Source: Halorubrum halophilum
GTDB lineage: Archaea; Halobacteriota; Halobacteria; Halobacteriales; Haloferacaceae
Direction: 5' to 3'
NCBI RefSeq assembly: GCF_000739595.1
Contig: NZ_BBJP01000039.1
Span: forward strand, 62,001-126,000
Length of the DNA stretch: 64,000 nt
In this document: positions 6,744 to 13,996 of the stretch, one piece after another
How the letters are laid out: the number at the start of each line of letters is the position of its first letter
Position numbering within the stretch: position 1 is the first letter of the stretch
Translations under genes and position numbers: made by a program
The notes under the pieces: generated by a model
Database searches by the model: none
What the model was told of the DNA's origin: nothing
The model's input: the letters and a program-made list of their open reading frames with translations, nothing else

Positions 6744-7094
6744 GTGCAGGTACGCCGCGGCGACATTGTCATCGTTGAACTGAATCCCACGAAAGGGAGT
6801 GAGCAGCAAGGAAAGACCCGGCCCTGTGTTATCATCCAGAACGATGTTGGGAATCAGTACTCACCGACAACCATCATCGCTCCATTCACAACGCAGTACA
6901 CGTCTGGAGACACGTACCCGTTCGAGGTGGAAGTACTGGCTTCGGATACTGCCCTCGATCACGATTCAGTGGCAGACCTCAGTCAAATCCGGGTTGTCGA
7001 CATCGACAAACGTGTGAAAAAGAACATTGGATCTGTCCCGTCATCAGATATGGTGAAAATCGACTCGGCAATCAAAGATAGCCTCGGCATTTGA
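6744..7094 (+). CDS. MazF/PemK-family endoribonuclease toxin
   Basis: 116 residues, typical MazF length. It opens with VRRGDIVIVELNP and has the conserved GSEQQGKTRPCVIIQND segment, whose Arg is part of the MazF active site, followed by a TIIAPFTTQ strand. MazF enzymes cut single-stranded mRNA at short sequence motifs and are neutralised by the upstream MazE-type protein. The GTG at 6744 gives the standard N-terminus. An alternative GTG at 6742 is out of frame. The gene converges on glmS, whose stop lies 85 bp further on. No truncation is seen. Confidence 0.9.
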   Translation: MQVRRGDIVIVELNPTKGSEQQGKTRPCVIIQNDVGNQYSPTTIIAPFTTQYTSGDTYPFEVEVLASDTALDHDSVADLSQIRVVDIDKRVKKNIGSVPSSDMVKIDSAIKDSLGI

Positions 7095-7178
7095 GCGAAA
7101 AGTTCCGTCAGTGTATCGTCTGTCGTCGTTCCTGTGTTCTTTGAACGATTCTCTCCGCTGAGGAGTGGTCTGTGGTGT

Positions 7179-8975
7179 TCACTCCACAGTCACGCTCTTC
7201 GCGAGGTTTCGGGGTTTGTCGATCGACCGCCCAAGCTGGTTCGCGACATGATACGCGACCAGCTGTAACTGCGTGTTCGCAAGCAGTGGCAAAACACTCG
7301 GATGTGCATCGGGCAACTCCAGCGTGTGGTCAGCGTACTCAGAGACTCCCGTACTGCCGTCCGTTACTGCGATGACCGGCGCATCGCGCGCTTCGACCTC
7401 CTTCACGTTGCTCACCGTCTTCTGAGCTGCTTTATCATCATCGGTGACGACGGCGATCACTGGTGTATTCTCGGTGACGAGCGCAAGCGTTCCGTGTTTG
7501 AGCTCGCCAGCGGCAAGTCCCTCGGCGTGTTCGTAGGTGATCTCTTTGAACTTCAGCGCTCCCTCGAGAGCAACCGGATGGTTTGTGTTCCTGCCGATGA
7601 AGAAGTAGCCGTTCTGGCCGACGTACTCCTCGGCGATTGCCGCGGCAGTCGATTCATCGAGTACCTGTTGGATGAGCCCCGGCAAATCACGAAGCGCTTC
7701 GAGTCGTTCTCGCGATGCCGTCGATCCGTTTTCACACAGATGTTCGACGAGCAGCGAAAGTGTCACCACCTGACTCGTGAACGTCTTCGTCGCGGCCACG
7801 CCGATCTCCGGGCCAGCCCGGATATAGAGCGCTTCATCACACTCTCGTGCGGCTGTTGAGCCCACCACGTTCGTGACAGCCACCGTTTGTGCACCTCTAT
7901 TCTTGGCTGCTCGCAGGGCAGCGAGTGTATCAGCAGTCTCGCCACTCTGTGTGACCCCGATGACAAGCGCATCACCGACCGGGGGCGTCTGTGTCGCGTA
8001 CTCGCTTGCCAGAAATGCCTGTGCCGGGATACCCATCGCTTGGAACCGTTGGGCGCCGACGAGGGCTGCGTGATACGATGTCCCACAGGCCACAAGCTGG
8101 ACTGTTTGTGGCGAGTCTATCGCATCTACGTCAGTGAGTTCGACAGTCCCATCGAGCTGATTAATCCGGCCCGATAGACACTGTCGGAGCGCGGTCGGTT
8201 GCTCGTTGATCTCTTTGAGCATGTAGTGGTCGTACCCACTCTTGCCCGTGTCTTCGATATCCCAGTCGACAGTTCTCACTGGCTTCTCGACGGGTGTTCC
8301 CGCAGTATCACGCACGGTGAATCCGTCGGCAGTCATCCGCACTGTCTCACCGTCGTCGAGGTATACGACTTGCTCAGTAAACTGCAGAAAGGCGGGAACG
8401 TCACTCGCCAGATAATATCCGTCGTCGCCAACACCGAGCACGAGCGGGGAGTCGTTTCGCGCTGCATAGATTGCGTCTTCACTTCCGAACACGACAACGA
8501 TCGCGTAACTCCCCTCGAGTCTGGAGACCGCCCGCTGGAAGGCGGTCTCCGGATCGACGCCGTCAGCGAGGTACTGTTCAATGAGGTGCGGAATGACCTC
8601 GGTGTCGGTGTCGCTCGAGAAGGTGCGCCCAGCAGCTTCTAGCTCGTCTTTGAGTGTTTGGTAGTTCTCGATGATTCCGTTGTGAACGACTGCTACATCT
8701 CCGGTCTCGCCCGTATGCGGGTGCGCGTTGCGGTCTGTCGGCGGACCATGGGTGCTCCAGCGTGTATGTCCAATACCGATCGAGCCCGTCGGAGCGGCCG
8801 TCTCGATCGCCGTCTCGAGGTTTTCGATCTCGCCGGCTCGCTTGCGGACATCAATCCCGCCGTCGCTTACAGCGATCCCCGAAGAGTCGTAGCCACGATA
8901 CTCTAACTGGTTTAACCCGGCCATCAACACTCGTGTTGCGTCTCCCGTCCCGACGTAGCCGATAATCCCACACAT
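7179..8975 (-). CDS. glmS: Glutamine--fructose-6-phosphate aminotransferase (isomerizing)
   Basis: 598 residues, full length. The first enzyme of UDP-GlcNAc synthesis: fructose-6-phosphate plus glutamine gives glucosamine-6-phosphate. The nucleophile Cys2 is in MCGIIGYVG; the glutaminase domain (1-220) contains GHTRWSTHG. Two SIS sugar-isomerase domains follow (about 285-410 and 450-590), with SQSGETADT, and the protein ends in the family's KSVTVE. The start codon overlaps the stop of the upstream GlmU-like gene (TGATG), indicating translational coupling. The 3' end faces the MazF gene. Confidence 0.96.
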   Translation of the reverse strand: MCGIIGYVGTGDATRVLMAGLNQLEYRGYDSSGIAVSDGGIDVRKRAGEIENLETAIETAAPTGSIGIGHTRWSTHGPPTDRNAHPHTGETGDVAVVHNGIIENYQTLKDELEAAGRTFSSDTDTEVIPHLIEQYLADGVDPETAFQRAVSRLEGSYAIVVVFGSEDAIYAARNDSPLVLGVGDDGYYLASDVPAFLQFTEQVVYLDDGETVRMTADGFTVRDTAGTPVEKPVRTVDWDIEDTGKSGYDHYMLKEINEQPTALRQCLSGRINQLDGTVELTDVDAIDSPQTVQLVACGTSYHAALVGAQRFQAMGIPAQAFLASEYATQTPPVGDALVIGVTQSGETADTLAALRAAKNRGAQTVAVTNVVGSTAARECDEALYIRAGPEIGVAATKTFTSQVVTLSLLVEHLCENGSTASRERLEALRDLPGLIQQVLDESTAAAIAEEYVGQNGYFFIGRNTNHPVALEGALKFKEITYEHAEGLAAGELKHGTLALVTENTPVIAVVTDDDKAAQKTVSNVKEVEARDAPVIAVTDGSTGVSEYADHTLELPDAHPSVLPLLANTQLQLVAYHVANQLGRSIDKPRNLAKSVTVE

Positions 8976-10186
8976 CAGCGGATCACCTCCCCTTCCTCGA
9001 TGTTCGTGCGTACCTGCACTCCATCACCAACCGTTGCGTTCGGCCCGATTAGTACGCCGCCACACAGCGTTGCTCCACTGTGAATCTGTGCTCGATCTGC
9101 GATGACTGCGCCGAGGCGTCGGTCCGGATGGACTGTGGTCTGAACGTGGACGGCAGCCGGGCCACCGGCAGCAGTAACACCTGCTTCGATCTGGGCTTGT
9201 TGTCCGGTGACACAGTCACTGAGCGTCGTGTTCGGTCCGACGCGCGTGTCGTCGTCCAACACCGATCCCTCAACGACCGTGTTCGCTCCAATCGTGACGT
9301 TCCGTCCGACAACCGTGTTCGGCCCGACTACGGCTCCGGGTCCAATGACCGCGTCATCATCGATGACAACGGGTCCACGCAGCGTCACCGTCGAATGCAC
9401 GCGAGCGCCGTCCGCGATCCAACAATCCGTTTGCTCTGTCGAGTGCTCCCCAGCAGGTCGGCCCCACTCCCGCTCCAAGAGTTGCTGGGAGGCTTCCAGC
9501 AAGTCCCACGGATACGTCGCATCTGTCCAGAATCCTTCTGTCCGGACACCGGTGACTGTCAACTCCGAGTCCGCAGCTGCTGCTGCAACGACGGCGGGAA
9601 GCGACAGTGAGCCCTCCACGCGCGGTGCCTGTCCAAGCACATCGAAGAAGACAGGGTCAAACGCATACACCCCGGCGTTCAATAGCTCATAGTCGCCATC
9701 AGTCGGTCGTTCGACCAGATCGATAACCTCCCCATCGTTTGTGAGTTCGACGGCACCGTACTGGCTCGCCGCCTCGGTTCGAACGACACCGATTGTGGCG
9801 ATCGTTCCGGCGTCGCGATGGGCTTCGATGACATCGTCAACAAGTTCTGGGTCGACGAGTTGGTCACCGTTCACGACGACGAACGGTTCGGCAAGGGCGT
9901 CACGCGCTTGGAGCAGGGCGTGACCGCTTCCAAGTTGTTTTGCCTGATGGTGATATTCGAGTTGCTTGCCTCGATACGTCGGTCCGAATCGATCTTGGAC
10001 TCGATCTCCGTGATAGCCAATAACGAGATGAATCTCATCAATCCCGTTGGCGATCAACCCATCGAAGACGTGCTCGAGGATGGGTCGGCCACCGACTGGA
10101 AGCAATGGTTTTGGACGGTTTGCAGTGAGTGGCTGCAGTCTGCTTCCCTCTCCGCCCGCAAGAACGACCGCTGTTGTGAGTGTCAT
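8975..10186 (-). CDS. glmU: Bifunctional UDP-GlcNAc pyrophosphorylase / GlcN-1-P acetyltransferase (GlmU-type)
   Basis: 403 residues. The nucleotidyltransferase domain (1-230) shows VLAGGEGSRLQPLT, KPLLPVGGRP and NGDQLVDPE. The C-terminal domain (250-400) is a run of hexapeptide repeats ending in a left-handed beta-helix. It would acetylate glucosamine-1-phosphate and couple it to UTP. ATG 10186 is chosen because the domain begins at once; 13 upstream in-frame residues are unlike the family. Its stop overlaps the glmS start, so GlmU-GlmS are made together, with glmM downstream of them. It is a paralogue of 718-1941; which of them uses GlcNAc is inferred from coupling to glmS. Confidence 0.88.
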   Translation of the reverse strand: MTLTTAVVLAGGEGSRLQPLTANRPKPLLPVGGRPILEHVFDGLIANGIDEIHLVIGYHGDRVQDRFGPTYRGKQLEYHHQAKQLGSGHALLQARDALAEPFVVVNGDQLVDPELVDDVIEAHRDAGTIATIGVVRTEAASQYGAVELTNDGEVIDLVERPTDGDYELLNAGVYAFDPVFFDVLGQAPRVEGSLSLPAVVAAAAADSELTVTGVRTEGFWTDATYPWDLLEASQQLLEREWGRPAGEHSTEQTDCWIADGARVHSTVTLRGPVVIDDDAVIGPGAVVGPNTVVGRNVTIGANTVVEGSVLDDDTRVGPNTTLSDCVTGQQAQIEAGVTAAGGPAAVHVQTTVHPDRRLGAVIADRAQIHSGATLCGGVLIGPNATVGDGVQVRTNIEEGEVIR

Positions 10187-10558
10187 TGGTAGACTGTGTA
10201 GTGGTACGGTGACTGATCGGTCCAACTACGACCGCGGTCAGTTTCGGTACGTCGTTGGATGGACAACTGCTCCCACCGTTTTGAGGCGCTGTTGTTCCTG
10301 GATAGGAATGGGTGACCGCCAGCAGGTGCTCTGCGATTTCGACGGATGTGTGGAGGACTGAGATGGTGCTGTCGTCCGTCTGTTAAGAACGAGGACAGTA
10401 GACCCACTCGTGTTGGGTGGTCGACGGCGCGCATGGCCGGCCATATTGGCCACCTGGATAAAAACGTTCGCGAAGCAGTCACCACCTCCCGCATCACCTG
10501 TGGACTCCTCACCACCAATCGTCCGCCATCGACGATTGCGGTGCTCGGTCTACACGTA
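10187..10558. other. Intergenic region upstream of glmU
   Basis: 372 bp without a convincing gene. GGATAAAAACG at about 10456-10466 could be a minus-strand TATA box for glmU, which would give a leader of some 240 bases. A plus-strand open frame here runs into the antisense of the VanZ-like gene and lacks acidic haloarchaeal composition. Confidence 0.4.
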
Positions 10559-11005
10559 CTAGCTGATCGGTGGTTCGAGATCGGCTGGTCGCGCCACTCG
10601 ATAGAACCGAACATACCGCACGAGAACGCGCCAGCAGACAACCGCCACGGCCGAGCCAACCGCATTGACGCCCATATCTCCGAACGCGAACGTTCGCGAT
10701 GGGAGTCTCGACTGTAGCAGTTCGATCGTTACCCCGAACCCAACAGCACACACGAAGACAACAACAAACACCTGCCACTCTGCTAGGCGAGAATCCTGGA
10801 GTGCATACGCAAGCATCACCGCGAGACAGGCGTACGCGAGGAAATGCAGCCAGTCCGAGTAGGGAAACAGCCCAAGCGGTCCCGTCTGGAACGTTCCAGT
10901 ACCGGGTCCCGCACGGATTGAGTAATACAGAATGATCCCTGCAACCGTGAAGACGGCACCCCACCGAAGTGGGTTCGGGATAAGCGGAAGTCGGAGTCGA
11001 CGCAT
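10559..11005 (-). CDS. VanZ-like family membrane protein
   Basis: 148 residues with four predicted membrane helices: about 15-33, 48-66, 76-95 and 112-132. The VanZ signature elements are present: YSDWLHFLAYACLA after the first helix and an IELLQ...SRTFAFGDMGVNAVGS segment before the last. VanZ-like proteins are common in haloarchaeal surface clusters, but their activity is unknown. A minus-strand TATA-like stretch near 11027-11037 supports ATG 11005 as a leaderless start. It lies between the STT3-like transferase and glmU on the same strand. The 178 bp upstream to 11183 hold no gene. Confidence 0.78.
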   Translation of the reverse strand: MRRLRLPLIPNPLRWGAVFTVAGIILYYSIRAGPGTGTFQTGPLGLFPYSDWLHFLAYACLAVMLAYALQDSRLAEWQVFVVVFVCAVGFGVTIELLQSRLPSRTFAFGDMGVNAVGSAVAVVCWRVLVRYVRFYRVARPADLEPPIS

Positions 11006-11183
11006 ATACAGTCGGATTGATGTCGTTACAAAAAAGTCTCGTTACTCGACTCTCTGCTCGACGTGTACTTCACGCATTTCGCTCCTCCGATTCAGACACG
11101 CTGACGTTCGAGCATTCTCACTAGTCCTGTACCTACTACAGTTTGGACGAAATCCGCTCACCAACCCATCGCTACCATTAGCC

Positions 11184-13616
11184 TCAGCTGTTAAGTTGTG
11201 TCCCGTTTTGGACCGCATCTGCCGATACGTCGACAGGTTCCTGGTTGGAGTCAATTCCTTCACCACTGACTTCATAGGCACCTGAGTGTGCGACGACTAC
11301 TGAATAGGTCCCGTTTTCGCCCGCTGTCGTTCGGCGTTCGTACGTAAACGGCTCATCGAGTCCGTCGACTGCAGCCTCGGTTCGAACTGTCACCGTTGTG
11401 TCCGGCGGGGCCTCGCCCGTTATTGTCGCGCCTGCGACCAGGCGATGCACCACCAGATCGGCTTCGCTTGGAACGTATGATAGCTGGTACCGACCCGAAC
11501 CGTTCGCAGCCGCAGTTGCGCTCCCGCGTGCCTCAAATAGCTGTCCGTACGTCGATTCTGGTGGGAAATCAGAGTCGATCTCATGAATCACCACGTACCC
11601 AACCCGTCCGCTGAACCGATCAGCATACGGGTTCGGATTTTGTCCTTCAATAAACGGCTCATAGTTGGTTTGAGCGTAACTGTACGACCGCGCCTCGCCG
11701 TTTACCGCATAATTGAACATCCGACTTTTCCCCCATCCGGTCAACACGTAGTCGGGTCCCTCACGTTCAGTTGCGTCCGCGTCGATCCATTCGATTGCGC
11801 TCGCCTCTGCGTCAGTTGGGGCTACACTGTCGGTTATCGCCGGGATCATGAAAAGACTCAGGCTCGCGACGACGACCACGGCACCGATCGCGTATCCGGC
11901 CTGCTGCCAGGTGGTGTCTGACGGGGTCAGATTAATCTGCACCCGCTGGTCGCGTGATCCAAAGGGGGTTGGTCGATCGGCCAGATCGATAACCGATAGC
12001 AGATACACAAGTCCAAGTCCCGCAAAGACGGCGACTACTCCGGTCGCCTCACCAGCGAACCGAAGTTGGATAACCCCGAATCCGATCAGAGTGGTCCCAT
12101 ACCCCACGAGTACCAGCCACCGTGGTTCGTGCGCGCGGACACAACTCAATGCGACAACTCCAATTACCGGCAGCGCCACGAACAGAAACCATCCGAAATG
12201 ATCGATCGGCCCAAAGATCACACCAAAATCGGCAGCGAACAGCGACCGCGTCTCGACGGCCCCTTCCCGGCCGAGGAGTGCACCAGTTGCGCGTTCAACC
12301 AGTCTGGCGGCCGCTTCCGGCTGAATCGCTTCAAAGCCAACCCACAGCGGCAGGATACTTACTACGGACACAGCAAGGTGGACCCCTGGATGAACGTCGA
12401 ATCGACCCAGAATAGTGGCGGCACCCGCGACAACGGCGATTCCGACGGCAACCAACGCGAGCGAATACACAACGATCGGTTCCTGCCATCCCGCGCGCGT
12501 GTGTAGCGCGTAGGCGATCACAAACCCAATTCCGAGAGCGCTTACGAGCGGCGTTGCCGCGATCAGTGGATTCCACCCGGCACGCATGTCGGATGTTGCA
12601 CGAAGCGTCGCGTAGACGGCAAGCCCGACAAGCAGTATCGGCGAGCCGTTCCAACTGTGGACCATCGCCGCAAAGACGAGCCCGAGTCCTCCGACAACAA
12701 TCCACGTTGTCGGTGCGATGAGATGCCCTTGGCGTGTGTCCGAATCCCGTCCTTCGTGATCGCGTGCAAGCCAGAGTACGCCACCAATAGAGAGTGTAAG
12801 CCAGACATAATCGAACGCGTGGTGATCGAAGAAGCCGATACCCGAGTAGAGTACGTGTCCCGGTAGCAATGCAAAGACGACAACTGAGAGTACGCCGACC
12901 CGCTCATCATTCGTCGTCCACAGCCCCAACAAGTACACGCCTGCGCCAACGACGAGTGCACACAGAACTGGTAACCACGCGACGACCGTGATCGCGTCGC
13001 TTGCGCCCCCACCGGCGAGCCGTGTCGCCCACCAGCCCAGTGTGGGAACAAGGGGCTCACCGAAGCCTTGTCCTCCGAGAACCTCAGCGATCGCCTCGAA
13101 GTCGAGCGGGTTGGTGTTGGCCTCGGCGAGTCGTTCCACCCAGTAGAGATAGTAGTACGGATCATTCCCCGGAAGGAGGACGCGCTCGTCGCGAAACACC
13201 CGTCTGAGAGCCACAATCCGCGTCACGAAGAGGAGGAAGAATCCACCGACAAGCCCAAACAAGAGATCACGATGAACAGTGTCGCCAACCGACTGAATGC
13301 GCAGTCCTAGTTGCGATCTCAGCCCAGTACTGGCGTTTTCGTTGTTCGGTGGGTTCTCATAGGAGTCACCATCGAGTGCGGCCCGAACCGCTTCGTGGTC
13401 GACAACACGATAATGGTTGTCGCTGTCTCCGTTTGTGTCGGGTTGTTTCTCGACGATGCCACGAGAGACGAGTTCGCCGAAGGTCCCGGAATCCACGTCA
13501 ACGCTATCAAACGACCACGGACCATCAGCATCAACAGCTAGGATCTCTTCGAGAGCCGTCTCCACCTCCGGCCGCTCATCGAGGAGGGCGCGCGTTTTCG
13601 CGTGCGGATCCGCCAT
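11184..13616 (-). CDS. STT3/AglB-like oligosaccharyltransferase-family membrane protein, divergent
   Basis: 810 residues. Residues 1-90 form a soluble, probably winged-helix-like domain. About eleven to thirteen membrane helices follow (130-600), then an extracellular domain that ends with an Ig-like module. Catalytic-side GT-C motifs are present: NDPYYYLYW in the first external loop and GFFDHHAFDY in the second. The canonical WWDYG motif of AglB is missing; the corresponding region reads GWGKSRMFNY after EWIDADATE. AglB transfers lipid-linked glycan to Asn of S-layer proteins. This protein may be a paralogue with changed acceptor use. It is divergent from the S-layer gene at 13997, an apt neighbour. 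ATG 13616 is preferred over 13682, which adds an atypical tail. Confidence 0.78.
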   Translation of the reverse strand: MADPHAKTRALLDERPEVETALEEILAVDADGPWSFDSVDVDSGTFGELVSRGIVEKQPDTNGDSDNHYRVVDHEAVRAALDGDSYENPPNNENASTGLRSQLGLRIQSVGDTVHRDLLFGLVGGFFLLFVTRIVALRRVFRDERVLLPGNDPYYYLYWVERLAEANTNPLDFEAIAEVLGGQGFGEPLVPTLGWWATRLAGGGASDAITVVAWLPVLCALVVGAGVYLLGLWTTNDERVGVLSVVVFALLPGHVLYSGIGFFDHHAFDYVWLTLSIGGVLWLARDHEGRDSDTRQGHLIAPTTWIVVGGLGLVFAAMVHSWNGSPILLVGLAVYATLRATSDMRAGWNPLIAATPLVSALGIGFVIAYALHTRAGWQEPIVVYSLALVAVGIAVVAGAATILGRFDVHPGVHLAVSVVSILPLWVGFEAIQPEAAARLVERATGALLGREGAVETRSLFAADFGVIFGPIDHFGWFLFVALPVIGVVALSCVRAHEPRWLVLVGYGTTLIGFGVIQLRFAGEATGVVAVFAGLGLVYLLSVIDLADRPTPFGSRDQRVQINLTPSDTTWQQAGYAIGAVVVVASLSLFMIPAITDSVAPTDAEASAIEWIDADATEREGPDYVLTGWGKSRMFNYAVNGEARSYSYAQTNYEPFIEGQNPNPYADRFSGRVGYVVIHEIDSDFPPESTYGQLFEARGSATAAANGSGRYQLSYVPSEADLVVHRLVAGATITGEAPPDTTVTVRTEAAVDGLDEPFTYERRTTAGENGTYSVVVAHSGAYEVSGEGIDSNQEPVDVSADAVQNGTQLNS

Positions 13617-13813
13617 TGTACGACCCTCTGCGGCCAACCGGGTAAAATCCTGCGTTGAAATGAGCGCTACACTCGATGTCACTCAGTTCGCCCTCTTTTG
13701 TCAGTAGAGGTGTCTTCGCTTGGAACAGATCGAATCTCACAGTTCCACAATTGAAAACGACTGTCTTACACCTGTCAGACGCCTATGAGGGGTGTTCACA
13801 TACAGTCCAGAGA
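13617..13813. other. Divergent intergenic region between STT3-like and S-layer genes
   Basis: Contains the upstream regions of both divergent genes. No open frame with haloarchaeal composition is seen. The S-layer promoter lies just to the right. Confidence 0.4.
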
Positions 13814-13832
13814 CCACACAAAGCATTTATAC
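13814..13832 (+). promoter_or_regulatory. Promoter of the first S-layer gene
   Basis: CCACACAAAGCATTTATAC combines a purine-rich BRE-like stretch and a TATA box. The same block, CCACACAAAGTATATATG, occurs before the second S-layer gene (16780-16797). TATA-to-ATG distances are about 166 and 160 bases, so both mRNAs should carry a leader near 140 nt, unusual for leaderless-prone haloarchaea but known for S-layer genes. Confidence 0.75.
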
Positions 13833-13996
13833 TGACCACCTTAACAAACGGATGCAGACCCTACCCACAAATGCGACACGAAGGCGAGTAATCCGGGTCA
13901 CGTCTGATTGTGCTCCGCTGACACGGTTGGTGGATAACGAACAGGCGGATGAAGACGCGGATAAAGCACACTGTCGCGACGTAGAACACAACAACA

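Noticed and set aside
10346-10717. Plus-strand frame of 123 codons upstream of glmU
   Set aside because: Overlaps the VanZ-like gene antisense, lacks acidic bias and motifs.
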